A DNA stretch of 19,209 bases from Bacteroidales bacterium (GTDB lineage: Bacteria; Bacteroidota; Bacteroidia; Bacteroidales; WCHB1-69): NCBI GenBank assembly GCA_023229985.1, contig JALNYF010000040.1, positions 1 to 19,209 of the forward strand, in the 5' to 3' direction. The position numbers and the translations under genes were made by a program. The notes below the pieces were generated by a model. That model searched no databases. It had not been told where the DNA came from and worked only from the letters and a program-made list of their open reading frames with translations. Of the stretch, positions 1 to 8,870 are shown piece after piece; position 1 is the stretch's first letter; every line of letters begins with the position of its first letter.

Positions 1-278
1 GCGAAATGATGCCCGGGATGGTGTGCAATGTCCAGATCCCTAACACTGAAAGCAATTTCGTTATTATTTTACCCAATCATGTGGTGAAATTGTCACACGA
101 TGGCAAACATTATGTATGGTTGGCTAAGAATAAAATGGCACAACAACAAATGGTTACTACCGGCGGCTTGGCACAACAAGGAATTGTGATTACGTCAGGC
201 TTATCGGTCGGCGATTCCGTCATTGTTAGAGGCGAACAAAAAGTAAGTGATGGAACCAAAATTGAGATTCTGAGATGA
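1..278 (+). CDS. RND efflux periplasmic adaptor subunit (HlyD/AcrA type), C-terminal end only
   Basis: This is the last 92 or so codons of a gene that begins before the window; the frame is open from base 3, so the in-frame ATG at 6 is internal. The adaptor bridges the inner-membrane RND pump and the outer-membrane channel in the periplasm. The visible part matches the membrane-proximal end of the family: a beta stretch (VVKLSHDGKHYVWLAK), then a turn-rich segment (GLSVGDSVIVRGEQKVSDGT) corresponding to the usual 'GL..GD.VV..G...V..G..V' ending of AcrA/MdtA proteins. Its TGA stop overlaps the ATG of the pump gene (ATGA at 275-278), so the two are probably translationally coupled. The family call rests on the C-terminal motif and on the pump and channel genes next door. 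Confidence 0.85.
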   Translation, partial: EMMPGMVCNVQIPNTESNFVIILPNHVVKLSHDGKHYVWLAKNKMAQQQMVTTGGLAQQGIVITSGLSVGDSVIVRGEQKVSDGTKIEILR

Positions 279-3200
279 AGAATAAATCAATCATCAGAAG
301 CGCAGTTGAGTTCTCTATTAAACATAAATCAATTATTATTTTAATAGTTGTGTTCTTGGCATTGTTTGGCGTGTTCGCTTTAATCCGCATGCCCAAACAA
401 GAGTTCCCGACTTTCTCGATTCGTCAAGGATTGGTGATTGGGGTTTATCCGGGGGCAAGTTCTTCGGAGGTGGAAGAGCAACTAACTGCTCCTTTGGAAG
501 AATATTTATTTAGTTATAAGGAAATTAACAAAGAAGAAACCTATTCTATCACAAAAGATGGAATGGTTATTATCTTCGTGCAATTAGACCAGAAAGTTAA
601 ATCGGACGATGAATTTTGGTCTAAATTCCGGCACGGGGTCAACGATTTTAAAAGAAACCTTCCCGCAGGCGTGGCTGCCATCATGACCAGCAACGACTTT
701 GGAAATACCTCCGCCTTGCTGATTTCTATCGAGTCAAAAGAAAAAACATACCGTGAATTGGAAGGCTACTTGTCAGATTTGGAAAACCGACTGCGCAAAA
801 TTCCTTCCGTTTCCAACCTCCGAAGATATGGCGTCCAAAATGAACAAATCAGCATTTATTTAAACAAAGAAAAATTGATCGAATACGGCATTAATCTTTC
901 TTCTTTATACAGCACTCTTTTTGCACAGAATATTACGACTATCAGCGGAAATTATGAATCTGATGACTGCTTGGCACCGATTCATGTCTCCGAAACCTAT
1001 TGCTCCGAAAACGACATTGCCGAACAGATTGTTTATGTAGATCCGACAGGAAGTATTATCCGCCTGAAAGATGTTGCGCGCATCGTGCGCGAATATCCCG
1101 ACCCCGACAGCTATATCTGTAATGGAGAAAAAAAGAGCGTGCTGCTCTCTATCGAAATGCACGACGGTAATAATATTGTAGAATACGGCAAAGAAGTAAA
1201 AGCCGTTATCAACGATTTTGAATCGGGACTTCCCGATGAAGTCTCCGTCTTCCCCGTTGCCGACCAATCGGAGGTGGTTTCTCACTCTGTCAATATGTTT
1301 CTCCGCGAGATGCTCATTGCCATCATTACTGTCATTATCGTTATTCTGCTTCTGCAACCTATGCGCGTGGCTGCCATCTCTGCCATGACGATTCCCATTA
1401 CCATGTTTATTTCCATTGGATTTTTATATCTTTTGGGTTATGAAATAAATACGGTGACATTAGCGGGTTTGCTGGTGGTGCTGGGAATTATAGTCGATGA
1501 TTCTATCGTTGTGATTGACAATTATGTGGAGAAATTAGACCACGGCGTGCCGCGCTTGGAAGCCTCCCTATCGAGTGGGACGGAATTGTTTAAGTCCATT
1601 TTGTCGGCAACATTGGCGATTACCATTACTTTCTATCCTTTGCTGTTTACGTGTACTGGAATGTTCCGCGAATTTTTGACCGCATTCCCCGGAACCATCA
1701 CCATTACCCTGTTCGTCTCCTTGCTGATCGCCATGTTGTTTATCCCGTTTGTTCAGTATGCTTTTATTAAAAAAGGATTTCATGAAGCCAATCGCGTGAA
1801 AAATAGTAAGTTTATTATGTCCAATAAGATACAGCAGGGTTATGATAAAATTATACACGTTGCTTTCAAATTTCCAAAAATTACGGTTGCCATTGCAGTT
1901 CTGGCTGTAGTTGGCGGTACCTTGGTTTTTTTACATTTGCCTCAAAAAATGATGCCGGTAACGGAGCGAAATCAATTTGTGGTGGAAATGTATCTTCCCA
2001 CCGGCTCGTCGCTGGCACAAACCGAAAAAGTATGCGATTCCATTTCTTCTATTTTACAAAAAGATAAACGTATCCATAATGTAACCTCTTTTGTGGGATG
2101 CTCCTCCCCGCGTTTCCATACTTGCTATGCCCCGAAAGTCCCGTCCAAACAATATGCACAACTTATCGTCACAACCACCAGCGAAGAAATGACCAATACT
2201 TTGTTGGATGAGTATGAGGATAAATACATTAACTATTTCCCCGGCGCATACATTCGGTTCAAGCAATTGGACTATGTATTTACCAATTTCCCTATTGAGA
2301 TACAGCTAAAAAGCGACAATCCCGAAGATTTAAAAATCGCTGAAGATGCGATTATTAAAGAATTGCGCAAAAGAAGCGATTTGTTGATGGTAAAATCCAA
2401 TAACGATGAAACCATGTCGGGAATTTATGTGGATATCAACAACCACGAAGCCAATCGGTTGGGAATCACCAAGCCGACCGTGATGACCAATCTGGCTTTT
2501 GCTTACGGAAATGGACTTCCCATCACCACTTTGTGGGAAAAAGATTATCCTGTTCAGGTAGTCCTCAAAACGGCAAAAGATTCGCTGGGTAATTTTGACA
2601 ATATTTCTGATGAATATATTGCGGGCTTAACCGGAAATCCGGTTCCGTTGCGACAAATTGCAGACATCAAAGACGACTATTCGCCCGGGCAGATATTCCG
2701 TCGAAACGGCGTGCTTTGTAACACGATTTCTGCCGATGTGAAACGCGGGGTTAATATTACTCAGACAACAAAAGAAATCGAAGAACAAATTTCGGATAAT
2801 CTCACACTTCCTGAAAGCGTGGATTTGTCGTGGGGGGGCGGTCGCAAACAAGATGATATGCTGATGCCACAGATTTTTACCGGATTAGTATTTTCAGTGT
2901 TTATCATCTTCATTATTTTAGTTTTCCATTTTAGAAATATCGTGTTGGCGTTGCTCATCTTGGGTGCGGCTACGTTGTCCATCTTTGGTGCAGCGGTCGG
3001 CATCCAGATTATGGGAATGGAATATACCTTAACGTCGGTTTTAGGCTTGGTTGCTTTGATGGGTATTATTGTCCGAAATGGGATTATTATGTACGACTAT
3101 GCTGAAAATCAGCGAATTCACAATGGCAAGACAGCTTATGAAGCTGCCTTGGAAGCCGGCAAACGCCGTATGCGTCCCATTTTTCTTACTTCCGCTGCTG

Positions 3201-3394
3201 CCTCTATGGGGGTAGTTCCCATGATTATCAGCCATAGCGCACTTTGGTCGCCCATGGCAGTCGTTATCTGCTTTGGAACTTGGATTTCAATGCTGTTCGT
3301 TGTGACCGTGCTGCCCGTTATCTATTGGCTTACCTACGAAAGAGCTGACAAAAGAAAACGTAAAAATGAATTAATCGCGGAAAATCATGAATAA
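275..3394 (+). CDS. RND family efflux pump, inner-membrane permease subunit (AcrB/AcrD/AcrF superfamily)
   Basis: This 1039-residue proton-driven transporter has the usual full length and duplicated architecture: TM1 near residues 19-37, a first periplasmic domain, a TM2-6 block from about 345, TM7 near 545, a second periplasmic domain, and TM8-12 from about 870. Family signatures are visible: GVYPGASSSEVEEQLTAPLE after TM1, the TM4 proton-relay pair Asp408-Asp409 in GIIVDDSIVVIDNYVEKL, and the TM10 segment GIIVRNGIIMYDYAENQR. In the last, Arg934 stands where AcrB has its essential Lys940. The gene overlaps the adaptor by four bases and the TolC-like gene by eight, so this is a complete tripartite operon. 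Substrate class (drugs, bile salts, lipids, fatty acids) cannot be told from the sequence; no heavy-metal signature was seen. Confidence 0.95.
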   Translation: MKNKSIIRSAVEFSIKHKSIIILIVVFLALFGVFALIRMPKQEFPTFSIRQGLVIGVYPGASSSEVEEQLTAPLEEYLFSYKEINKEETYSITKDGMVIIFVQLDQKVKSDDEFWSKFRHGVNDFKRNLPAGVAAIMTSNDFGNTSALLISIESKEKTYRELEGYLSDLENRLRKIPSVSNLRRYGVQNEQISIYLNKEKLIEYGINLSSLYSTLFAQNITTISGNYESDDCLAPIHVSETYCSENDIAEQIVYVDPTGSIIRLKDVARIVREYPDPDSYICNGEKKSVLLSIEMHDGNNIVEYGKEVKAVINDFESGLPDEVSVFPVADQSEVVSHSVNMFLREMLIAIITVIIVILLLQPMRVAAISAMTIPITMFISIGFLYLLGYEINTVTLAGLLVVLGIIVDDSIVVIDNYVEKLDHGVPRLEASLSSGTELFKSILSATLAITITFYPLLFTCTGMFREFLTAFPGTITITLFVSLLIAMLFIPFVQYAFIKKGFHEANRVKNSKFIMSNKIQQGYDKIIHVAFKFPKITVAIAVLAVVGGTLVFLHLPQKMMPVTERNQFVVEMYLPTGSSLAQTEKVCDSISSILQKDKRIHNVTSFVGCSSPRFHTCYAPKVPSKQYAQLIVTTTSEEMTNTLLDEYEDKYINYFPGAYIRFKQLDYVFTNFPIEIQLKSDNPEDLKIAEDAIIKELRKRSDLLMVKSNNDETMSGIYVDINNHEANRLGITKPTVMTNLAFAYGNGLPITTLWEKDYPVQVVLKTAKDSLGNFDNISDEYIAGLTGNPVPLRQIADIKDDYSPGQIFRRNGVLCNTISADVKRGVNITQTTKEIEEQISDNLTLPESVDLSWGGGRKQDDMLMPQIFTGLVFSVFIIFIILVFHFRNIVLALLILGAATLSIFGAAVGIQIMGMEYTLTSVLGLVALMGIIVRNGIIMYDYAENQRIHNGKTAYEAALEAGKRRMRPIFLTSAAASMGVVPMIISHSALWSPMAVVICFGTWISMLFVVTVLPVIYWLTYERADKRKRKNELIAENHE

Positions 3395-4727
3395 AAAATC
3401 CCTTTTCATTATTATTCTGCTGTTAGTTGCGCTCTCCGTTCAGGCGCAAACGATTTACTCTTTAGATAGCTGCAAAGCCATGGCATTGCATAATAATCTG
3501 ACCATTCAGAATAAACGACTCTCAATAGATGCTGCACAACAAGTTAAAAAAGAGGCATTTACAAAATATTTTCCATCTATTTCCGCAATAGGAATTGGAT
3601 TTAAAACCAATCGCCCCATGATTGATACCGATTTTGACTTGGGCGAATTGCAGATTTCTTATTTCTCGCCCGTGCTTCTTTCCATTCCGCTGCCCACACT
3701 CCCCATTCAGGCGCTGAGCGGCGGAATCAGCGGCTCTGTTACTGCCGTGCAACCACTCTTTGCCGGTTTGCGAATCGTGCACGGTAACCAATTGGCAAAA
3801 ATTGGGATTCAAGCCGCTGATTTACAGGTTAAAATGTCGGAAAATGAAGTCATCGAAAAAGTGGAAACCTACTATTGGCAAATCGTTGCCTTAAAAGAAA
3901 AATTGAAAACTATTGAAACATTCCAACGACAACTGACTCGCATCGCCATTGATGTGGACGCAGCAGTTGCAGCCGGCGTTGTCAATAGAAACGATAAGCT
4001 GACCGTGCAACTCAAACAACAAGAATTAGCCGGCGGAAAATTGAAAGTTGAAAATGGCATCCGCGTTTGTAAGATGATATTGCGTCAATATGCGCAAATC
4101 CCCGAACAGAATTTTGATATTGAACAGGATTCGATTACGATGCCGGAAGAACCAACTTCTTATTATGTTGAATCACAATATGCTGTTAATCAACGAGTAG
4201 AAAAACAATTATTGGATTTGAATGTCAAGGCTGCCGAACTACAGACCAAAATGGAAATGGGCAAATATCTCCCTCAAGTGGCGGTAGGAGCTGCCTATTC
4301 CGCTTATATGATGGAAATGAACAAAGATAATACTCCGACAAACAATTTCGGAATGGTTTTCGGATCCATTTCTATTCCCATTTCCGATTGGTGGGGTGGG
4401 GAACACGCTATCAAAAAATGCAAAATTAATGAGCAAATCGCTATTAATGAACGCGATAATAACCTGCAACTGATGGCCGTTCAAATTGAACAAACTTGGA
4501 ACGAATGGCAGGAAGCCTATCAACAATTATTGATTTCTCAACAATCTATCGCACTTTCGCAAGAGAATCTGAAAATCCAACAAGATTATTATCAGGCAGG
4601 AACAAGTACCTTATCCGATTTACTCAACGCACAATCTATGCTACAGCAAAGCATGGATGATTTCACCAACGCTTATGTCAATTACCAAGTCAAAAAACGC
4701 ATTTATTTACAAGTAATCGGAAAATAA
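3387..4727 (+). CDS. TolC-family outer-membrane efflux channel protein
   Basis: The 446-residue protein begins with a signal peptide (MNKKSLFIIILLLVALSVQA, likely cut before QT). The mature part has the two long Gln/Glu/Lys/Ala-rich coiled-coil repeats of the outer-membrane efflux protein family. Landmarks are LDSCKAMALHNNLTIQNKRL near the start of repeat 1 and QQSIALSQENLKIQQDYYQA followed by GTSTLSDLLNAQSMLQQS in repeat 2, the typical 'Y..G..sl.dll.A...l' ending. It forms the outer-membrane exit duct of the RND pump. The ATG at 3387 lies inside the end of the permease gene (eight-base overlap). No terminator hairpin follows the TAA; a decayed DUF2147 gene starts 23 bases downstream and may once have been the last operon member. 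Confidence 0.93.
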   Translation: MNKKSLFIIILLLVALSVQAQTIYSLDSCKAMALHNNLTIQNKRLSIDAAQQVKKEAFTKYFPSISAIGIGFKTNRPMIDTDFDLGELQISYFSPVLLSIPLPTLPIQALSGGISGSVTAVQPLFAGLRIVHGNQLAKIGIQAADLQVKMSENEVIEKVETYYWQIVALKEKLKTIETFQRQLTRIAIDVDAAVAAGVVNRNDKLTVQLKQQELAGGKLKVENGIRVCKMILRQYAQIPEQNFDIEQDSITMPEEPTSYYVESQYAVNQRVEKQLLDLNVKAAELQTKMEMGKYLPQVAVGAAYSAYMMEMNKDNTPTNNFGMVFGSISIPISDWWGGEHAIKKCKINEQIAINERDNNLQLMAVQIEQTWNEWQEAYQQLLISQQSIALSQENLKIQQDYYQAGTSTLSDLLNAQSMLQQSMDDFTNAYVNYQVKKRIYLQVIGK

Positions 4728-4750
4728 TCATCACATGAATTATCTCTAAA

Positions 4751-5070
4751 ATGTAACGGTTACTTCTTTTTTCTTCTTCACTTTCATTTTGTCCTTTTTG
4801 TCTAATCATGCCTTTTTTTGTGTAGAATAATGTCGATAAAATCGTTGGTAATTATTATGTTACAGAACCCAATACCAAAAAAGAGCAAAGTAAAGATATA
4901 AAAACTACGTCAGGAACATACGCCGGCAAGATAATATGGCTGAGACACGTATTCAAAAACGGAAAAACTAAAAATGCTTTATGAAATTTGAATCCCGGAA
5001 TAAACTTAAAGTAGGCGGTGATATCGGCGTTTCTCTTTTCGGTGAAACCATGTATTGGTATAAACAATAA
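4751..5070 (+). pseudogene. Decayed DUF2147 (PF09917-type) secreted protein gene
   Basis: No intact frame exists here, but translation shows a recognisable relic. From ATG 4751 the codons read Met, stop (TAA 4754), then RLLLFSSSLSFCPFCLI, like a signal peptide. After a second stop (TAG 4823) come NNVDKIVGNYYVTEPNTKK and GTYAGKIIWL, the conserved N-terminal half of DUF2147 proteins ('DKIVG.W...' and 'Y.GKIVWL'). The frame then runs through NGKTKNA and stops at 4982. The C-terminal half continues in another frame from 4981, with GGDIGVSLFGETMYWYKQ and TAA at 5068, matching the family's 'lkvrGyiG.slfgrt..W' ending. Two nonsense codons, one frameshift and a missing middle (roughly the segment between 'GKIVWL' and 'NGKTY') show it is dead. 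The family's function is not established. Confidence 0.82.
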
Positions 5071-5331
5071 TGTGTAATGAGCGTCTATTTTGTCGTATTT
5101 CGAGATGATTATTCTAAAAAATAATATAAATACTTCATAATCAATATGGTACATTTTTTATGATGCTTTTGCCTATTAATGAACAGGTTACATAATTTTT
5201 ACCGGTTTGAACAGTTATTTTCATATATAAAATAACCGTCGAAGATAAAAATTAAAATATTGTATATCAATATGATAACAAATATAGGTAGAAAAAAAAG
5301 ATAAAAAAAGTACAACAATAAAAAAATGTAG
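5071..5331. other. AT-rich intergenic DNA without a gene
   Basis: This stretch separates the DUF2147 relic from the acpP promoter. It is very AT-rich with no convincing reading frame on either strand. The only structure seen is a short AT hairpin at 5214-5236 (GTTATTTT / AAAATAAC, seven-base loop), without a following T-run. Confidence 0.6.
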
Positions 5332-5340
5332 TATTTTTGC
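5332..5340 (+). promoter_or_regulatory. acpP promoter, Bacteroidetes -7 box
   Basis: TATTTTTGC matches the Bacteroidetes -7 consensus TAnnTTTG(C), 23 bases before the acpP ATG, predicting a short leader of about 15-20 bases. No good TTTG (-33) element is seen 19-21 bases upstream. The box overlaps an in-frame TTG upstream of acpP, which argues against that TTG as a start. Confidence 0.6.
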
Positions 5341-5363
5341 ACGTTAATTTTAAAACTAATAAC

Positions 5364-5600
5364 ATGGCAGAAATTATTGATGAAGTAAAAGGAATTATTG
5401 CTGAAAAATTAAGCATTGATAAAGAAGAAATTACCTTAGATAAGAGTTTTACCAATGATTTAGGTGCAGATTCATTGGATACAGTAGAATTAATTATGGA
5501 ATTTGAGAAGAAGTTTGATATTTCTATTCCGGACGAAGCTTCTGAAAAAATTCATACTGTTGCGGATGCCATCGCATATATCGAAAACAACAGGAAATAA
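5364..5600 (+). CDS. acpP: Acyl carrier protein
   Basis: The small acidic protein (78 residues) carries growing acyl chains on a phosphopantetheine arm for fatty-acid synthesis. The attachment site is Ser37 in the invariant GADSLDTVELIMEFE helix II region. Helix I (EVKGIIAEKLSI) and the C-terminal helix (VADAIAYIENNRK) are intact, and the length is standard. The ATG at 5364 is chosen because it gives the canonical MAEI-type N-terminus; a longer in-frame extension from TTG 5337 would run through the promoter box. fabF follows after 17 bases, and acpP-fabF-rnc is a classical bacterial gene order, so these are probably co-transcribed. Confidence 0.97.
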   Translation: MAEIIDEVKGIIAEKLSIDKEEITLDKSFTNDLGADSLDTVELIMEFEKKFDISIPDEASEKIHTVADAIAYIENNRK

Positions 5601-5617
5601 TTGTTCCTTTCAAATAA

Positions 5618-6862
5618 ATGGAATTAAAGAGAGTCGTTATTACCGGATTGGGCGCATTGACGCCAATTGGCAATAATGTTGCTGATTATTGGAATAATTT
5701 GCTTCTGGGGGTGAATGGTGTCAATAGAATTACCCACTTTGATGCGACAAATTTCAAAACACAATTTGCTTGCGAGCTAAAAGGTTTTGATATAGCCAAT
5801 TATATTGACAGAAAAGAGTCCCGAAAATTAGATCTTTGCGCACAGTATGCGTGGGTGGCAACGATGGAAGCCATTAAAGATAGCATGCTGGATATCGAAG
5901 CCATCGACAAAGACCGTGCCGGAGTTATCTTAGGTACGGGAATAGGCGGAGTTACCAGTATCACCGATTCCATAGAAGAATATATAATCGGGGATAAAGT
6001 ACCTCGCTTCAGTCCTTTCTTTATTCCGAAAGCCCTTAGCAATCTAGTTGCGGGTAATATTTCCATTTTTTTAGATTTTCGCGGTCCAAACTACGTAACT
6101 ACGTCGGCTTGTGCGTCATCGGCTAACGCCATTGGAGACGCTTTTCACAACATTCAGTTGGGGAAGTTAGATGTTGTAGCCACCGGTGGTACCGAAGCCG
6201 GTATCGTTGCAGTTGGTATTGGCGGGTTCAACGCCATGCGCGCACTATCCACGCGCAACGACGATATCGAAACAGCCTCCCGCCCTTTCTCATTGGGAAG
6301 AGACGGCTTTGTTATGGGTGAAGGTGCCGGTATCCTCATCTTGGAAGAGTACGAACATGCCAAAGCCAGAAATGCCAAAATCTATGCGGAAATTGTCGGA
6401 ATCGGTATTACCTCCGACGCCATGCATATCACTTCGCCTCACCCGGAAGGCCGCGGAGCAATGCTCGCTATGAAAAATGCAATCCTTGAGGCAGGTGTTT
6501 CACCTTACGAAGTTGGACATATCAATACGCACGGTACTTCTACTCCGCTCGGTGATATTTCGGAATGTATTGCTATCAAAAATCTGTTTGGCGAACATGC
6601 TCATAAGATGGTATTCAATTCTACGAAATCAATGACCGGACACCTGCTCGGTGCCGCTTCCGCCATCGAAAGTATCGCGACCATCTTAGCACTACAAAAC
6701 GGAATGATTCCACCTACCATCAATATGTTGGAAAAAGATCCCGATATTCCTAATTGGAATTTTTGCTGGAATAAAGCTGTACAACGCGATATTCAATACG
6801 CCCTCTGTAACTCTTTCGGCTTCGGCGGTCACAATGCTTCTATTTTATTCAAAAAAAGTTGA
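5618..6862 (+). CDS. fabF: Beta-ketoacyl-[acyl-carrier-protein] synthase II
   Basis: This cytosolic condensing enzyme of type II fatty-acid elongation joins malonyl-ACP to acyl-ACP. At 414 residues it has the usual length. The Cys-His-His triad is visible: Cys165 in TTSACASSANAIG, His305 in INTHGTSTPLGD and His342 in KSMTGHLLGAASAIE (preceded by conserved Lys337). The N-terminus KRVVITGLGALTPIGN and the Gly-rich end CNSFGFGGHNASILF are typical of FabF rather than FabH. It directly follows its carrier acpP and precedes rnc by 12 bases. Confidence 0.97.
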   Translation: MELKRVVITGLGALTPIGNNVADYWNNLLLGVNGVNRITHFDATNFKTQFACELKGFDIANYIDRKESRKLDLCAQYAWVATMEAIKDSMLDIEAIDKDRAGVILGTGIGGVTSITDSIEEYIIGDKVPRFSPFFIPKALSNLVAGNISIFLDFRGPNYVTTSACASSANAIGDAFHNIQLGKLDVVATGGTEAGIVAVGIGGFNAMRALSTRNDDIETASRPFSLGRDGFVMGEGAGILILEEYEHAKARNAKIYAEIVGIGITSDAMHITSPHPEGRGAMLAMKNAILEAGVSPYEVGHINTHGTSTPLGDISECIAIKNLFGEHAHKMVFNSTKSMTGHLLGAASAIESIATILALQNGMIPPTINMLEKDPDIPNWNFCWNKAVQRDIQYALCNSFGFGGHNASILFKKS

Positions 6863-6874
6863 AACTAATTTATT

Positions 6875-7612
6875 GTGTGGAAATTGTTTAATAGAAATAA
6901 GAGGAATCTGTCGCACGAACAGCTAATAGCCAATTATTTAAAAGACATATTAGGCATACGCCCCTCCAATATTTCTCTATATAGTTTAGCGCTGATTCAT
7001 CGCTCCGCTTCCAACTTTTCGGCGGTAGGGCAGTTGAATAATGAACGTTTGGAATACTTGGGCGATGCCGTTCTCGATACCGTCATTGCCGAATATCTGT
7101 TCAAAAAATTCCCCTTCAAACCCGAAGGAGAGTTGACGGAAATGCGCTCCAAATTGGTTAATCGTGAACGCCTATCCTCTTTGTCGAAAAAAATCAGACT
7201 CAACGAATTAATCACTATTGATACTCATTCCCACGCTAAGTCCGCCGAAGGAGATGCCTTTGAAGCCTTAGTGGGAGCCATTTTTCTCGACAAAGGGTAT
7301 AATCAATCCAGAAAAATTATTCTCAACAGACTTTTCTTCCCCTATTTGGATATTGATACCATATTTGAAGAAGAATCCAACTTCAAAAGCAAAATTATCA
7401 ATTGGGGACAAAAACAAAAGAAAAAAATCACTTTTCGCCATGCCGAGGTGGAACGCAATAAGCATTCAAAATTGTATAAAGTAGAATTACTGATAGATGA
7501 TGAAGTGGTCGCGGAAGGATTAGATTATACGGTTAAAAAAGCAGAAAAAATAGCCTCTGAACGCGCATGTGGTAAAGTTTGCGCAGAATCAAGCAAATTT
7601 GCTGCCTCTTAG
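6875..7612 (+). CDS. rnc: Ribonuclease III
   Basis: This double-strand-specific endoribonuclease processes rRNA precursors and structured mRNAs. The 245-residue protein has the RNase III signature NNERLEYLGDAVLD at about 55-68. Metal-binding residues are intact: Glu57, Glu60 and Asp64, plus Asp127 and Glu130 in GDAFEALVGAIFLDKG. A double-stranded-RNA-binding domain fills about 168-236, with the final helix rich in Lys/Ala (VKKAEKIASERACGKV). Translation probably begins at the GTG at 6875, because no ATG lies between the fabF stop and the first conserved helix. It is the third gene of the acpP-fabF-rnc block; no obvious terminator separates it from dnaN. Confidence 0.95.
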   Translation: MWKLFNRNKRNLSHEQLIANYLKDILGIRPSNISLYSLALIHRSASNFSAVGQLNNERLEYLGDAVLDTVIAEYLFKKFPFKPEGELTEMRSKLVNRERLSSLSKKIRLNELITIDTHSHAKSAEGDAFEALVGAIFLDKGYNQSRKIILNRLFFPYLDIDTIFEEESNFKSKIINWGQKQKKKITFRHAEVERNKHSKLYKVELLIDDEVVAEGLDYTVKKAEKIASERACGKVCAESSKFAAS

Positions 7613-7683
7613 TAGGTTTTGTCGTATTTTATCATTTTTTTTGAAAAAAAAAGAAACGTCGTAAGACGTATCTAAAAATATTG

Positions 7684-7692
7684 TATATTTGC
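7684..7692 (+). promoter_or_regulatory. dnaN promoter, Bacteroidetes -7 box
   Basis: TATATTTGC fits TAnnTTTGC, 25 bases before the dnaN ATG, so dnaN is probably transcribed separately from rnc. No clear TTTG lies at -33. Instead a short inverted repeat (ACGTC-GTAA-GACGT, 7656-7669) occupies the expected -33 area and could be an operator or a weak rnc terminator. Confidence 0.6.
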
Positions 7693-7717
7693 AAATTAAT
7701 TTTTTAATGAAAATACT

Positions 7718-8857
7718 ATGAAATTTATTGTATCTCGCAATGAAATTTACAAGAACCTAAACGCAATCAGTGGGGTCTTGAGCAACAATAATAATATGCC
7801 GATTTTGGATAATTTTTTATTCAAGATAGAAGGGAATAATTTGACCGTAACTGCCTCTGACTTAGATTGTACAATGAGTGCTGTTATTGAATTGAATAAT
7901 GTTGAAGGAGAAGGTTCCGTGGCTGTTCCATCGAAAACACTATTGGAAACCCTCAAGCTGACACAAGAAATGCCGATTGTCTTCTCCATTACGCAGGAAG
8001 ATGATAAATTCTCCATCAAGATTTCAGCCGCCGATGGCGAATATGACGGTCATTGTTACAATGGTGACGAATTTCCACAAGCCAAATCCATGGAAGAAAG
8101 CCGCAGCTTTGATATTGACGCTAACGTTTTACAAAGAGGTATCTCTAAAACAATTTTTGCTACCGGTACAGACGAAATTCGCGCCAACATGATGGGTATC
8201 TTCTGTGAATTGAATGAAGATAATATCACTTTTGTTGCTACTGATGCGCACAAATTAGTAAGATTTAGAAATACTTGCGTTAAAACTCAAGACCCTGTTT
8301 CTTTCATCTTACCCAAAAAACCAATGGCACAATTGAAAAATGTTTTGTCGGCTTACAACGGTCTCGTTCACGTAGATTATTCCCCGGAAACTAATTACAT
8401 TCGCTTTGCTTTTGAGAATATCGTTCTTTATTCCTCTTTGAAAGAAGGAAATTATCCAAACTATAAAGTCGTTATACCCAAATCCAACGATAAGACTTTC
8501 ATCGTTTCCCGCGATGCATTCCTTCAATCTATTCGTCGTGTGGGAATTTATGCAAACCAGTCCACCTATCAAATCAGAGTCTCCCTCACCCCTGAAAATG
8601 CAGCCATCACGGCCGAAGATATTGATTATTCCAAAAAAGCAGAAGAAAATATTGTGGGCGTTTATACCGGCGAACCTATGACCATCGGTTTTAACTCACG
8701 TTTCCTCCGCGAAATTTTGGAGAATATTGATGCCCCCGAAATTCAAATTGATATGTCAATGCCTAATCGTGCCGCTCTCATCTATCCCGCTCAACAAAAA
8801 GAAGATGATGAAGAAAACTTGCTCATGCTGATTATGCCGGTTATGCTTAATAATTAA
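7718..8857 (+). CDS. dnaN: DNA polymerase III subunit beta (sliding clamp)
   Basis: The 379-residue protein forms the ring-shaped dimer that tethers DNA polymerase to its template; it is slightly longer than the E. coli clamp (366). Family features run through three similar domains: domain 1 with MPILDNFLFKIEGNNLTVTASDLD, domain 2 with FVATDAHKLVRF (the conserved 'atDghRL' turn) and domain 3 with IGFNSRFLREILENID. The conserved C-terminal 'yliMPvrl' motif appears here as MLIMPVMLNN. The ATG at 7718 overlaps the stop of a four-codon upstream frame (ATG 7707, TGA 7719-7721). The gene has its own promoter box and is closed by a strong hairpin. dnaA is not in view, so this is not an origin-type dnaA-dnaN pair. 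Confidence 0.97.
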   Translation: MKFIVSRNEIYKNLNAISGVLSNNNNMPILDNFLFKIEGNNLTVTASDLDCTMSAVIELNNVEGEGSVAVPSKTLLETLKLTQEMPIVFSITQEDDKFSIKISAADGEYDGHCYNGDEFPQAKSMEESRSFDIDANVLQRGISKTIFATGTDEIRANMMGIFCELNEDNITFVATDAHKLVRFRNTCVKTQDPVSFILPKKPMAQLKNVLSAYNGLVHVDYSPETNYIRFAFENIVLYSSLKEGNYPNYKVVIPKSNDKTFIVSRDAFLQSIRRVGIYANQSTYQIRVSLTPENAAITAEDIDYSKKAEENIVGVYTGEPMTIGFNSRFLREILENIDAPEIQIDMSMPNRAALIYPAQQKEDDEENLLMLIMPVMLNN

Positions 8858-8870
8858 CCTATTCATATAT

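Noticed and set aside
4855..5154. 99-codon minus-strand frame in the TolC-acpP gap
   Set aside because: It is antisense to the recognisable DUF2147 relic on the plus strand and has no protein-family character.
5214..5236. AT-only hairpin (GTTATTTT / AAAATAAC) as a terminator
   Set aside because: The stem has almost no G-C pairs and no following T-run; expected by chance in such AT-rich DNA.
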